Source of the DNA: Hyaloscypha bicolor E
Taxonomy: Eukaryota; Ascomycota; Leotiomycetes; Helotiales; Hyaloscyphaceae
NCBI RefSeq assembly: GCF_002865645.1
Contig: NW_020194558.1
Coordinates: 1,578,014-1,642,013, forward strand
Direction of reading: 5' to 3'
Length of the DNA stretch: 64,000 nt
The notes beneath the pieces are model-generated. The model had not been told where the DNA came from. It saw nothing but the letters and a program-made list of their open reading frames with translations, and did no database searches. The position numbers were made by a program, and so were the translations under genes. Position 1 is the stretch's first letter, and every line of letters starts with the position of its first letter. Of the stretch, positions 1-11,727 are shown in pieces.

Positions 1-24
1 TATCTTTCTATAATATATTAGATA

Positions 25-324
25 CTAATTATTTGCTCGTATATAAGGAGTAGAATCGTCTTGAGGTTTTCGCAGATAGGTATTCGTCTTCTCGACTATT
101 AGATTAATGATTTCGGAAGTATAGTATATAGTAAATAAAGTAATAGAATTATCTGGAGAGACGTCTTTAGGTAAGGTAATTTCCCAGCCAAATGGGGGTA
201 ATTGCATAGGCTTAAAAGTACTTCCCTGCTTGCGCAGTGGATCCTCATTAGGCCAAAGGATCCCTTTATTAGTGGAATCAAATACAGTAGCGTCCGGTAT
301 CGTGGTTATAGTATAATTAATCAA
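25..324 (-). pseudogene. piggyBac-like transposase N-terminal fragment
   Basis: A minus-strand reading frame of 99 residues contains a stretch of the type SITLFTIYYTSEIINLIVEK followed by TN. This resembles the start of the DDE_Tnp_1_7 (piggyBac-type) transposase domain, in which a helix with the pattern F...E.. .LIV..TN precedes the catalytic core. The catalytic aspartates are absent, and the frame closes with a stop at 25-27. The surrounding DNA is AT-rich and looks RIP-mutated. I read it as a dead fragment. The family call rests on a short match from memory, so a different DDE superfamily is possible. Confidence 0.45.
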
Positions 325-374
325 TTTGGTGGTTTATTTACATGTAAATATTAAAGCGTGGTTTTGGTGTTCCT

Positions 375-395
375 CCGGAATAATAGTTATTCCGG
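375..395. repeat. perfect 9-bp inverted repeat with 3-nt loop
   Basis: CCGGAATAA (375-383) is separated by TAG from its exact reverse complement TTATTCCGG (387-395). It lies in the AT-rich transposon-remnant island and could be part of an element's subterminal structure. Confidence 0.6.
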
Positions 396-495
396 CCCCG
401 GAAATTCGTCCCTGGCGGCAGCGGAACGGATAGCCTATAAATAAGCTTAAGAAAGCCTAGAAATTTAGAGAAAAAGTCCCTAAAACCAGATTTAA

Positions 496-536
496 GAGCC
501 CTATAAGCCCATAATTTATAAGGCCTTATAGGGCTC
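496..536. repeat. 12-bp perfect inverted repeat, 17-nt spacer
   Basis: GAGCCCTATAAG (496-507) pairs with CTTATAGGGCTC (525-536). Several bases of the spacer also pair imperfectly, so the whole can fold into a long hairpin. The position inside the AT-rich island suggests a piece of a DNA transposon or MITE. Confidence 0.6.
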
Positions 537-1344
537 AAAAACTAAAACTTAATTAATTAGTATATAAACTCCCTAAAATTAAAAACTATTTTAAGGAATC
601 TTTTTATTATAAGTTAGAAGGTACGTGATTATAATACAAGGGTTATAATATACTAGCTTAGACTTATATTAAAAAATCTAATTTCAGATTTTTGAAGAGC
701 TCAGATAGCCAATTAAATATCCTTGCCCCAATCGACACCCCTCATCGACACCCGGGGGGGGGGGTCGTTTTACATTTTCCCGAATCTGGACCCATCATGG
801 AAGGTAATAACGCCCCTGAAATTGTCAACGATTGGCGTATGTGTGCCACGTATGCGGGATCCCGGGCTTGGAGCAGAAATGCTACAACTGCTACAACCAA
901 CACCTGTTCTGCGCTGGTGTGTGTCAGCAGTGGCGCTGGCATACCAGAGAAGAAATGTGTGTAGTTGATGAACGGGAGAACGTGAACCAGAGCGACACGG
1001 AATGAGTAGCCTCTGCATACCTCAGATTCTCTCAAAAAAAAATTATACTAACGGCGAACCATTCACTATTGGCAAGAGCAAGTGAACACGCATAATTTTT
1101 GGGTTTGTTGGTTCTCATAACCTCAGTTGTTGGAGAGGCAAATACGTGCCAAGGCCGACTCAGCACGACCATCACCCCCAGAGCGGAAGAGTTTACAGAG
1201 TTTACAGAGCTGCTTTCATTTCTTTCGTAATATCATAGAGTCATCTGCTTATTCTATAGTACACAAAGGCCCTATTCGTCCCAAGAAGGGGAAGTCAATA
1301 ACCAGACCCATATAGCACCCCGATCTTACAGGGAGGATGGGGAT

Positions 1345-4197
1345 TTATTGCTGAGTGGCATCTGTCTCAACAGATCTACCAGCCATAATGGTGGCATACT
1401 CTGCAAGCGAGCTGGTTGCCGCAAGCAGACATTGGTTTGCGTCGATGAGAGCAACAATGGCCGCGGTGTTGGTGCCTGCAGCCTAAAACACGGAAAATTG
1501 GATCAGCATTGCACAGAAACGAATGACTTGGGAGTAGAGACAGTATAACATGAGTTACTTGCGCCCAGGGCTCGCTAGGGAGTAAGAAACTTGCAAGAAA
1601 CGCGAGAGAGAAAATAATGTTCCGAGAAACTGAGACTTACCAGAAGACTCTCACCCACAGCCTCAAGAAGAAGAGAGACACGGCTTCTCGCCTCTGCATC
1701 ACCAATTCGTCTAGCAACCAATGTGAGCAATGATATGATACGTTGTCCTTGGGTGTGAAGCTCGTTGAGTTGGACATGGAATCCGGGAGGGACGGCCATA
1801 GCAGTTTGGCGTAGCATCTCCAAATCGCGGAGCAACTCCTGTTGAGTACTCCCATCTTGTTGCTCGCTCTCATCAGAATAGTGTCCTTGTGGACCAGCAC
1901 GAGTAAGATGCGGGGTTGGTGGCTCGTCGCCACCCTGATCACAGTCTCGTTGCTTATTAACTGCCCCACGAGCATGACCAGTATTAGTTCCGATGCGGTT
2001 CTCTAAGGCGTAGACAGCTGCAGCCCGATGCTCCTTGTTGTCCCGCTGCCTTTGTTGAAGGGCAACCTCGTCAAATTGTCCGCCCTGGGCTACTGTCAGT
2101 TGTCAACATTTGAAATTGGTTCGTAGGGTTTCCTACCCTGAGAGTTACGTCGACATCGCCAATGAAGCCGGAAGGCAGCAACTCCGTGCCAATATTCTCG
2201 GAAGCGGAGAGCAGGCCGCCATCATTTGCAGAAGATCCATGATTGGCATTGTCTGCGTTGGCCTCGACGGAGGCGGTGTCCGTGCTCTTCGACTTGTCAA
2301 CGGAGCCCGGGACACCAAAACGGCCACGAACGGGGATTATGGCAGAAAGACGACTACCAAACTTCTTGACCGACGTCATAGTACCGGATTTGCCCAATGT
2401 CTTGGAATTTGCTTCGGCGCGCGCAGCACTGGCTTTGGTTGGACGAGCTACGCGGGATGCAACCTCGTTGGGCGATACTTGGAGCGACGAACCGCGGGGA
2501 GGATAGGTACCTTCTTGTCGCATATGAGTTTCGTTCTTTGAGCTGAAAACCTAGAGTCAGCAATGGATTCTGTCAGACATGAAGGCAACACTGACATCTG
2601 CTGCTTTGAGGGGCCATCGGTGCTACGAATAACAGAAGTTAGCCTTCAAGATCTGGCTGCAATTACATCTACCTACATTGCAACTTTAGTGGAAGTGCTG
2701 GCAGATTTGTTCAACGAGTTAGAACTGTTTGTGGTTCATTAGAGACACGATTCCATCTTGACATACAAAGTAACTTACAACGACCGATCTCCCATGATGA
2801 TTTGGTGAGCATCCTTGGCATATTTAACCGTTGGGCCAATGCCGTAGTCTTGGTAGCGCCGAGCGATGTCCTCAATTCGCTGCGGGCTGCCAAAATCGGA
2901 GGAGTTGGCCGAGACTGCACGGAAGACATCGTCCACGACTTTCGCCTCTTGCTTTACGCTGGACTTGATCTGTTGGACACGTTTAAGGGACCCATGTGGC
3001 GACTTGAGGGCACCCCGATTGCCATTGAATTTGCTCTTCGGGAGGTGCTTGGAGACTGGGCTACCAGTTCTCATAGAAGCAATTTGTTCGGTAGTGGGAA
3101 GATGGCGAGCAGGGTTTCGTGGCTCAGTAGCCTTCAGAGGAGAACTGGCTTGATCGAAAGCAAGGTGACCGGACGTATCGGAAGCGGTTCTAAGGTCTGC
3201 AGCGGTTGTTGAAACCTTACGGGTTCTGACAACGGTTCCAACTCCAAGCGCGGGGCGAGTATGTAGATCGAGGCGTAAAGAAGGGCTCGTTTGAAAACCG
3301 ACCTCATCACTTACAATCGAGCTGAGAGATACAGTATCAGGAGGACTTGGCAAGAGGACAGGATATTTGACTTTGTGGGAGCCTCCATCGAAGGCGTCTG
3401 AAGAGCTATTAGTATTGAGCAACGTGGGGCTGAAGAAATGAGAACCTGAACTCACCATAGATGCCACGTCTCTCCGGAGACTCGGAAAATCGAAGGACTG
3501 GCTTTGGGGGCAATTCCTTGTCCAAAGGGGACGAGGCAAAATTCTGCGGGTTCTACTATCAGTCTTGATTGAACCTGAGCAGCGTGATTATGAGGAATCG
3601 CTGAGAAGACGCGCCATATCGTGCTCCTTGACATTTCGCGCGTTGGGACTAGGCACTGGGAATGCGACTTACAGAAGCAAAGCAGTCAGCAGTGGTAGAA
3701 GCCATGTTGATGAGATCAGTCGCAGAAATCTGCTCCTGAGAAACGGTAGAAGTGTCGCGAGCAGAAGCAAAGCTGTTGGGAGTGGTCGAAGCCTCTATGC
3801 CGACTTCAAACATAGATATCTCTTCCCGAGCAACAGTAGGAGTGTTGCACGTAGAAGCAACACCGTCAACGGAATTGATTGGGGTTGGAGTGCGAGGAGC
3901 CTCGATCGGAGGGGACGAGGGAGCTTCTTGTACCGTAGCCATTGGCGCAAGGTTTGAATTCTTCCGGATGACTTGATTTTCGTCGATATAGTAGCCCTTT
4001 AGTGCCAGTAATTTTGTTCGGTGAGGAGAGGCCAGCACGCGGAACGGGGACAATTTGTCACACAGAGCGAGGCTTCCCGCCAACGGCTGAGTCTGATGCG
4101 ACTTCACTCGAGAAGAATTAACACTGATGTCACCAAGACCTCCAGTGTGATGGACTCGCATCATAGTGAACCCAGCCATTGTGAAGTCCCCAGCCAT
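1345..4197 (-). CDS. orphan protein, seven exons
   Basis: I do not recognise this gene. Splice signals give exons 3673-4197, 3456-3543, 2779-3397, 2596-2622, 2137-2542, 1641-2084 and 1345-1482, which join in frame to about 748 residues. The intron at 3398-3455 has a textbook ACTAAT branch site 11 nt before its CAG. The protein is polar and Ser/Thr-rich, apparently disordered for about 500 residues, with one denser stretch (IEDIARRYQDYGIG) near the middle. The last 150 residues look helical (LRDLEMLRQTAM and RIISLLTLVARRIGDAEAR) and could pack as a coiled coil. There is no signal peptide or membrane segment. The start at 4197 is uncertain; an internal Met in the MATVQEAPSS context is an alternative. 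The 27-nt exon (2596-2622) is inferred only from frame closure. Absence of recognisable domains suggests a lineage-specific protein. Confidence 0.6.
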
Positions 4198-5789
4198 CGT
4201 GGGGTCTGATGCTAACTCGACACTTTGCTACACGGTCAAGATCAATATAATAGCTGTGAAGTCAGTATAGACAGGCAATTGGGACAGGAAAGGTACGGTG
4301 TTCTGGGTGTTCTGACAAATTGGCTCCAGCTGGTCACTGCGAGCTTCTCGGGGCTATGCAAGAAAGTATAGCAGACGATGCTATGAAGTAGTAGTATGGT
4401 GCTCAGAAGACAGATGGAGCGGAAGATAAAGATTGGACCAGATGGAGGCCCTATTTTAGCGTCTTTAATTTACTGTAGACTCACATGATATTGTTCAAAA
4501 CTCGGAACGGAATTAATATTCTTAGCTTATAGGTCTATCGATAAGGATCCCAGGTAGGGCTTGTTCCGGGCAATTCACAACTGTATGAGATAATTGAGAA
4601 CAAGGGGAAAGTGTCCTTTACTTTAACCACAAGCTTGAAAAATGATTTAACAGTGAAAGTCTAGCTAGACCAAAGAGCTGGAAACAATGAGCAAACGAGG
4701 ATGAAGTCATCTGGATACAGGACAAGTAAACTGTAGTCTCCAGGCCCAACGTGGCGGATGCTCCTGGAAAGTTGCAACAAAAATTTGGTACAACTCCACA
4801 TTTCCTAAAGCAATTGTCTTTTGGCTATACAAAGCAGGAGTGCCGGAGGATATCTCGGACACTCTTCACGAGCCCTCCCCAGTGACATCTCAACCTGCAT
4901 CACAAGGCGTACCTGGAGGAACTACTCTTTTGAAGTCCTGATTCTATGTGACAGCACTCAAGACGTAATATCAAAGCGCAAGTGAGATGTCTTTTTTTAA
5001 TTGCATATGGAACTGGACCTCAAAGGATGGATGCAGTCAAGACAAGAAGAGTACAACCTTGTTTGTGACCTGGACATTTGAAATGGCTTGCGGCTCAAGG
5101 CATTCACATACTGATCAGCAACTTCACAGTGTAATGATTTATTGGATGATATCCAAGGAGAGAGAGAAGCACAGAGAGGCAGAGTGAGAGTGAGGCAAAA
5201 CACGATTGAGATGTCGTTGGAATGTTAGTCAGCACAACACTTGCCCACTTTGGGGCATCCAACCGATGCTGCAGGGGTTTGTCTTGCCCCCATTTCGCCC
5301 CTTTCTTCGCAGCTTGTAGCACAAAATACGTACGTGTATGGATGGACGGATTGCTGCTTCCATGGACAAACACCTCTCGACGCCAAGTCAAGCCAGATGC
5401 AGGGCCTGTGCAGATTTGGGGCCCTGTTGTGAACTCTCCGACCTTCGGAACAGAGCAACGCCCCGAGTCGGCACGAATACCAGAAGAGGGGGACTCTGAA
5501 TGCAGCCTGATTTATGGACAGTGTGTATCACAGGACCAAAGGACCTTGGGTACATATTCGAAATGCTTTCTAAACATCCAACGAGAGATGCTACCGAGTC
5601 CGCAAATCTGGCTTCACTCTGTCTGCGAGATCGCGCAATTCATCACCCCGGATGCGCGGCACAAGAGAATCAAGGCATCAGGCGATACCAGAAAAGCCTA
5701 CCAACCTCGGTGCAATCTATGTTCTGCATCAAGCCGTGTCGCATCAAGTGATGCACTTTCCATTTCGAGGTCGAGGTTGGAGGACTTGC
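4198..5789. other. intergenic, no supported gene
   Basis: About 1.6 kb upstream of the orphan gene. Open frames on both strands overlap and lack codon-like character. A frame starting at 5500 (about 80 residues, including SANLASLCLRDRAIHHPGC) looks more protein-like than its surroundings and may be a further decayed gene piece linked to the AAA-ATPase remnant just downstream, but I cannot assign it. Confidence 0.4.
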
Positions 5790-6670
5790 GCCATCCGGTC
5801 CCTGATATTTTCAATGCAGTATTTTTTCAGCTTCTCCGAGCATTCTCAATCAAGCAATTGCTAATTTCTCGTTACTCAGCTCGTCTTATGGCACCTTGCC
5901 TTTGATCTTCGAGTATCTCGACAGCCTCATCACGCAAGAGACCCGTAGCTACTTCCTCAACGAAGTTGATGGTTCGGAGTCAAACGATCGCATTCTAATG
6001 ATTGGCTCAATAAATAACCTAAGCAAGTTTGACCCCTCCTTGTCCAAACGACTAAGCCGTTTCGATCACAAGTATCACTCTAAACTGCCAAACGAGGACG
6101 AGAGAACTGCATATTGCCAGTTCTGAGACGCAAGTGGGTCAACGGGTCAATAATGATGCAGTTAATTTTCACGAGAATCTTTGTCCCATTATTGCGAAGC
6201 TCTGTGAAGGATTCAGCTTTGCGTACTTGGTAAGCGCCTAGGGAGGAATTTTTACCAGTTCTAGATCACCTATGACTTTCTTTATAGACAATTTCCTAAA
6301 GTCTCAAATTGAAACAGAGCACAGATGATCGAGCAGTTACTGACTCGAACGTTTCGACAGAAAGAGTTGTCCGCCATCCCGCTGCCAGTCATTGCCCCTG
6401 GTGTTTAGATTGAGGAAAAGGAAGATCAGCAACAAAATGAGACAGGAAAGTGTCAGCCGAAACCCAAGCAATTGTGGTTGAACACGAATCTATCATTCAG
6501 ACTAGCAAGACGGAGAAGCCAAAAGCAGCAGCAAAAAGAGTCGTACCAGATGTCAAAACGCCGGCACACCTTAAAGATAATCTTTTGTTGAGGTTGTGTG
6601 TAAGCAGTTGATACTTTTGGATGAAATGGATAACACGAAGGGAGAAGATTGGCCATTGGAGAGGATCCCC
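5790..6670 (+). pseudogene. decayed AAA+ ATPase gene (BCS1/peroxin-like fungal family)
   Basis: Three pieces in different frames match the C-terminal half of a fungal AAA+ ATPase. Piece one (5896-6126) carries the Walker B to second-region-of-homology segment: SYFLNEVDGSESND, LMIGSINNL and SRFDHKYH, against the family pattern [35 protein letters not shown]. Piece two (about 6148-6228) reads as a helical-lid segment with CPIIAKLCEGFSFAYL. Piece three (about 6555-6665) ends with LLDEMDNTKGEDWP, the family's C-terminal tail. A one-base shift near 5900 breaks the frame before Walker B, a TGA follows piece one, and another shift occurs near 6600. Walker A was not found. With at least three breaks and no promoter-proximal half, this is a pseudogene rather than a spliced gene. 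Family assignment is from memory of the motif order. Confidence 0.7.
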
Positions 6671-7000
6671 GTACGGCAGTGTGTGGTTTTCATTTATATG
6701 AAGACTACCGATGTTATTAGTATCTAGAATGAAGAAGGGCTCTGTTGTATCTCTGATTTACAAATGGCAGAATCGTACACCAGTTATGAGAAGGATGCTG
6801 AAGAGAAGGCACCAAACACGTAATATTAGGTTATTTGAGGTTGGTTTGGTAACCGGGCAGGAGAACACTCGCTGGTAGTTGGATAATTTGCATGCATTCA
6901 TTCATCAAGTTTATTTTGCCATCTAACCAATCTCTTGCCTTCTCTAATCCTGAATGCCTACGTATTCCAGAGAAACCATAAATGCCACAATCTGAAGCTA
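6671..7000. other. intergenic, nothing seen
   Basis: About 330 bases between the AAA-ATPase remnant and the 3' end of the dioxygenase gene. No feature could be supported. Confidence 0.5.
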
Positions 7001-8373
7001 TCACTTTGTCGTGTTCTTCTCCACAATTCCCATCGCAAACTCACCAAAACTGATGCCCTGCTCCGAATCGACAATCTCCCCCAAGTTTGGCTGTGTGAAG
7101 ACTGCAAGAGTGTTACGGGCAACAAGCCCTCCCTGATTCTCCTCATCCGTCACACTAGGTCTAACACCTCTGACAAAGTGAGGAACAGCCTTGAACTTTC
7201 CCTTTGTGATTCTTTCCAGTGCCTCTCCTGTCTGAAATGCAATACAGTCTCTAGGTATCTTGACTTGAACAGTCTCCCCGCTTCGAGACTGGATATACAG
7301 GCCTGCTGTTGGGTCTGGTGATGAATCGAGTTCACCCAAAACGGGGAGATACTTGGGGCTGTACGCGTATCCCATGGGTATGGCCGGAATCTGACGCCGC
7401 TCGTTAATGAACATTGCTGAGGTCAGCCCAGTGAGACAGCTGTCCAGTCAAGTCAGCACTGCAACAAAAATGTTTAAAGGATCCAAGAAATTCGGAGCCG
7501 TTTCATCACCTCTAAAAATGACAAAGGGGGGTTATAGCGGCTCCTGAGGGAGTCCCTGACTCTCGGCTCCCTTCCGAGAAAACAGTAAATTAGTATGAGA
7601 ATAAGACTTACCCGTGGTCGAGATGCGTTGCACACCAGTCATCATCGGTCTTCTCATCTTGCGCAGTCTCAACTTCCACTGGAAAGTAATGGAGCAACCG
7701 AGCTTTTGTGGTTGTCGATGTCTTGACTACATGCTCGAGGTAGCCGGATTTGTATTCTGGTATCTCCTTTTCAGCATATTTGTCACATGCTCGAGCCACG
7801 AGAACCGCAGTGTCGATGATAAGACGACAGAGATCCTCGAAAGTGTCCTTGAAGCCGGGAATAGTCGTGTCAGAAGGCCAGATGTTAGGGCTAAGATACT
7901 CAGGGAAGTTCTCGGGCGAGAACTCCGCTGTAGGTTTGGCACAAGAGAGCGAGGGGTCAACGTAGAAAGCACAATTTGCGTAAAAGGAGCCTTTATTGGT
8001 GTCGACCTGGCCATTTCTGAGTGCCTCCTTGCCGCGGGACCAGCCGGTTAAGTATTTTGCGGCAGCATTCTCGATTTTTGCTATTGGGTAAGCTTTATTT
8101 TTGAGGATAGGAGGTGGAATTACCGAGTCGGAACTCAGGGAGGTTTCCAAGGTATGAGGAATATGAAAGTAGTCGGTGTCTCAGTTGCACGAACTCAGGA
8201 GCGATATTTTTGACAATTATGATTCCCAAAGAATTGGGTCCAAAGGCTTCTTCCAATGTCGAAAATGCAACACTTCCTAGAGATTTGATCAGCAGATCAT
8301 CCCTTGAACATGTGATAGGAGAGTGACCATTCTTCAAGTCATCAAGACTGACAGTCACAGCCGTTGAAGACAT
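7001..8373 (-). CDS. Fe(II)/2-oxoglutarate-dependent dioxygenase-like protein
   Basis: Exons 8124-8373, 7612-8080 and 7001-7439 join to 385 residues. The fold is the isopenicillin-N-synthase or clavaminate-synthase-like double-stranded beta helix: an Fe(II) enzyme that usually uses 2-oxoglutarate and O2. The metal ligands His236 and Asp238 are in ATHLDHG, split from the next exon right after the motif. The distal His327 and the 2OG-binding Arg330 are in VPHFVRG. The first intron (8081-8123) is only 43 nt but restores the family-like LAKIENAAAKYLTGW. The start is the Met followed by SSTAV, since upstream residues of the same frame are not protein-like. Substrate is unknown; no biosynthetic neighbours are present. 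It shares a 251-bp divergent promoter with the FRG1 gene. Confidence 0.85.
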
Positions 8374-8624
8374 CCCAACTATGCGAGATTGTGAAGGAGT
8401 AACCGCAATGTCGAGTGCCTTTACTTTCAATTTCAGAAGCAGTTTCCTTGAGGATCGGACGCTGCCGAATAGAATAGGGGAGGGGTAAAATAACCCCTCG
8501 GCTTTATACACCGCCCGGCAGAAGATTTTTGGGTTTAGCTCCATTACATCAAAGTACCCCGAGCTTCTTCAAACAAAGTCGTTACCAAACAGATCACTCC
8601 CAAGAAGCCTAGCGACTTCCCAAT

Positions 8625-9496
8625 ATGGTCAAAGCATTAACATTCAAAGGCGACAAGAAGACGAAGAAGCGGAAGCGAGTCGATGTCGCCGAGAAATTCG
8701 GAGAGGATGAAGGTTCGACTTCGAAGGAGGTAGCAAAGACGGAGAAGGAGGACCCCTCAGTCGACGATGATAGCTGGGTTACGGCAGAAGCTGTAGGAGA
8801 TGTAGTAGGACCTATTGTTATCGTCATGCCCTCTGAACCACCAACTTGCATAGCATGCGACACGAATGGCAAGGTCTTTCCAAGCCTGCTGGAGAACGTC
8901 GTCGACGGCAATCCCGCGACTGCGGAACCACATGATGTAAGGCAAGTTTGGGTTGCGAACAAGGTGGCAGGGACAGAGACGTTTAGCTTCAAAGGTCATC
9001 ATGGAAGGTCAGTCAATACGCATCTCGAATAGACGATTCCACTGACAACCCCAATAGGTATTTGAGCTGCGACAAGTTCGGCCAGCTATCTGCCAATACA
9101 GAAGCCGTTTCTCCCCTCGAATCATTCCTCACAATACCCACAGCCGATGCACCTGGGACTTTTCAGATACAGACCCTGCGCGACACATTCTTGACCATCA
9201 AGCCATCGACGTCTTCAAAAGCCAACGCTCTGCCCGAGATCCGTGGTGACGCGGAAAGCATTACATTCAATACTACATTCCGAATACGAATGCAAGCAAG
9301 ATTCAAGCCAAAACTCAAGGCATCAAAGGAGGAGAAAGCGAGTCAAAAGATCAGCAGGAAGGAACTCGAAGAAGCTGTCGGGAGGAGGTTAGACGATGGC
9401 GAAGTTAGAAGGTTAAAGAAAGCTAGGAGAGAAGGTGATTATCATGAAGCACTGTTGCTCATAAAGGTCAAGAATAAGCATGATAAGTATAGTTGA
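8625..9496 (+). CDS. FRG1: FRG1-like protein
   Basis: Two exons, 8625-9007 and 9058-9496, give 273 residues. The protein begins with MVKALTFKGDKKTKKRKR, a basic nuclear or nucleolar targeting tail typical of FRG1. A fascin-like beta-trefoil core follows, with WVANKVAGTETFSFKG and then GRYLSCDKFGQLSANTEAV across the intron, and the C-terminal helical basic region ends KVKNKHDKYS. FRG1 proteins are linked to pre-rRNA and pre-mRNA processing and to F-actin bundling. The 50-nt intron ends with the branch site CTGAC and a TAG acceptor, in phase with the GR-YLSCD join. The gene is divergent from the dioxygenase and close upstream of the WD40 gene on the same strand. Confidence 0.92.
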
Positions 9497-9923
9497 GCGG
9501 AGAGCAATCGAGGTGGGGGCTCAGCCACGAATAGCATGGCGTTGCATATTTGGCGTTACTGGTTGTGGTAAACTGGGAAACTGGGCGAAGCATCAATGAT
9601 GAACGGTAGACGGTCATCAAGCACTGGAAGAACCTGTCAAAGTTAGGGCGTTCATCATCTTAAATTGTCCGAAGCCGACGCAGTGGAGATTCAGTCACGT
9701 GATCACAGACCTAAGGAAGTCTAAGGTATGTGCCTAGCTAAATGGGATATGAGTTCGTGTTATTCTTTAGAGAATGACTCACGAACCGAAAAAAAGACTG
9801 AGGAAAGGCAAGAAAGAAGGCCCAAAATTTGAACTCTGGAACTTATATTCCGGGAACCCAAATTTGCAACCAAGAAAATCTTTCTCTTTTCAATACCACA
9901 CCAGAATTCTACCTTCGCTAAAA

Positions 9924-11333
9924 ATGTACGCATTGAATGCCGTGGACGCATTCCACATATCTGAATCGAAAGATACCTACGTTTACGACATTGTTCCTCT
10001 TGCAGCCGGCCTCGCAGCAATCTCCTCCGACGACAGCCTTCGGCTGCTTGATCCGCTGACTTTGAGCGGCGCACCTATAAATTCGATCCGGCGAGTCAAC
10101 ACAGAGGTTACTTGTTTGAAAGCTATCAACAATACGACGGAACGAGGTGCGTTGCTTGTCTGTACTGCAGGGAGGGATGGAAGGGTCTGCTTGCTAGATC
10201 CTAGGACTGCGGTCAAAATCGGCGAGGTTAGAACCGGTGAGTTACGTCGGCCTGAATTGTGCTCTTGCAAGGTTATTTTAATATTTGCAATATCCTTGAC
10301 TCCATTTTTCTTGTCTTTTCGTGCTTCCCAGAAGTCTGTCGTCTCGTTATCCAGGGAGGCAGAGGACCAAAATTTCTCATATATTACCCTGGTTATAGAA
10401 ACCGAGTCTTGAATAAAGGAATGCTGACCTACTTGTAGAGCAGAATGCTCCGGTTTTATCTTTGGCATTCTCACATCCGTACGCTCTCGCGGCGGGAACA
10501 GAGTTGACCAATCATCAAGCTTCTATTCTGATATGGTTGGCACCCTCTTCCCCTTTCTTCAGCAACTATCCTAACTTTGTCAAGGGACATGCGAAATTTT
10601 GGCGACCCAGTTGTACAGTATATTGAGAGTCATAGTGACGATGTCACTGAAGTAGGTAACTCAACTACTTCATTATCTGCTAGCTACTGATGTCTCCCAG
10701 CTCCAATTCCATCCCTCTCGGCCTCAAATCCTGCTCTCAGGCTCAACGGATGGCTTGGTGAATATTTACAATACTACCATCATGGACGAGGAAGAAGCAC
10801 TGCACCAGACCATCAACCATGGTGCATCAATCCACCACTCTAATTTCCTCAGTGACGTTGACATCTTTGCTCTGTCTCACGATGAGAAGTTTTCCATGTA
10901 TGAATTGGTGAGAAATCCTGAAGAAGGGGTTGAGGAACCTGCCCCAACTCACTTTGGAGATATGAGAGAGAAACTGGGAGGGGAATACGTTGCAAATGTT
11001 CTGAGGAGGCCGGATGGTGGCTCAGTTATTGGCGTCGGAACCCACAGGTATGTTCTCACCAGCTTGAGATATCAAAGACGGTGCTAATGGTGCTAAAGCC
11101 GAGAAAATTTCGATTTGATCCAATTCAAGAATAATCCCCCTTGGTCTTTTGCGCTGGACTCAAAGGTCTCTCTGAGAGGCGCCCATGGATCTGAGATCGT
11201 ACGGTCTTTTTGCTTTTTAGATTCTGTAAACCTGTTGATTCAACTTGTTTGATGACGAGCTAACGAAATACAGCATCAAACTGTGTTGACTTGTGGAGAG
11301 GATGGGCAGATCAAAGCTTGGAGAGGGAATTGA
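9924..11333 (+). CDS. WD40-repeat protein, WDR89-type
   Basis: Six exons (9924-10236, 10439-10535, 10585-10651, 10701-11047, 11099-11225, 11274-11333) join in frame to 336 residues. WD40 blades are visible: ALLVCTAGRDGRVCLLDP, SILIWDMRNFGDPV, ILLSGSTDGLVNIYNT and a final blade LTCGEDGQIKAWRGN. Blade order, the short length, and the GAHGSEIVR segment before the last blade fit the WDR89 family, a poorly characterised cytosolic or nuclear beta-propeller scaffold. The start at 9924 (MYALNAVDAF) is preferred over an in-frame Met at 9774 whose extra 50 residues are basic and not family-like. The intron at 10536-10584 ends in an AAG acceptor. Confidence 0.82.
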
Positions 11334-11727
11334 TGGTAAGCCAGGCGTGGAGGGCTGCACCAAAGTTGCATGGGTTGAAGGTCTGAAAGACAGAAATGCG
11401 ATATTTTCAGAGCACGCCAATAATTGAAAACATTGTTCGAGCTCTTCATGCTAATTCGTACCTAAGAATATGTGATCGAAGTCAAGGAAGTAATTTGTTA
11501 AGGGCAGGTGCTGCGGAGGTCGTCAGCAAGCTCGGCTGAGTCGCGTGTGGGTCTCTGCTTCCCGCCGAAAGGACAGCTTGGAAATCAGTCATTTGAACAA
11601 CTTTCACAAAAGCTCTCCACCACCGCCTCAAACTCGATGTGACCGGGCCTGTATTCATGAGACGATGACTAGGTTATTTCCAGCTGCTTCTTGGACGAAG
11701 TAATTGCTACTGCGCAACGCTCACAAT
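11334..11727. other. intergenic, promoter of HRD3 gene
   Basis: About 390 bases between the WD40 stop and the HRD3 start. No other feature seen. Confidence 0.5.

Larger units (their letters stand above)
1..690. repeat. AT-rich island, probably RIP-mutated transposon remains
   Basis: The first 690 bases are strongly AT-rich and full of TA dinucleotides, and then change abruptly to balanced composition near 690. Inside are a piggyBac-like transposase fragment on the minus strand (25-324) and two clear inverted repeats (375-395 and 496-536). AT-rich patches with excess TpA that contain broken transposons are the usual footprint of repeat-induced point mutation in filamentous ascomycetes. No intact gene is visible. 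The island probably continues to the left of the window, so its true length is unknown. Confidence 0.6.
325..1344. other. intergenic, no gene seen
   Basis: This runs from the AT-rich island to the 3' end of the first gene. It holds an 11-G homopolymer at 754-764, preceded by two copies of ATCGACACCC. The open frames here are short, overlap on both strands and resemble nothing I recognise. Confidence 0.5.

Noticed and set aside
5222..5905. 227-codon plus-strand ORF as a real gene
   Set aside because: Its residues look random, and only its last few codons touch the AAA-ATPase remnant, in a frame that breaks there.
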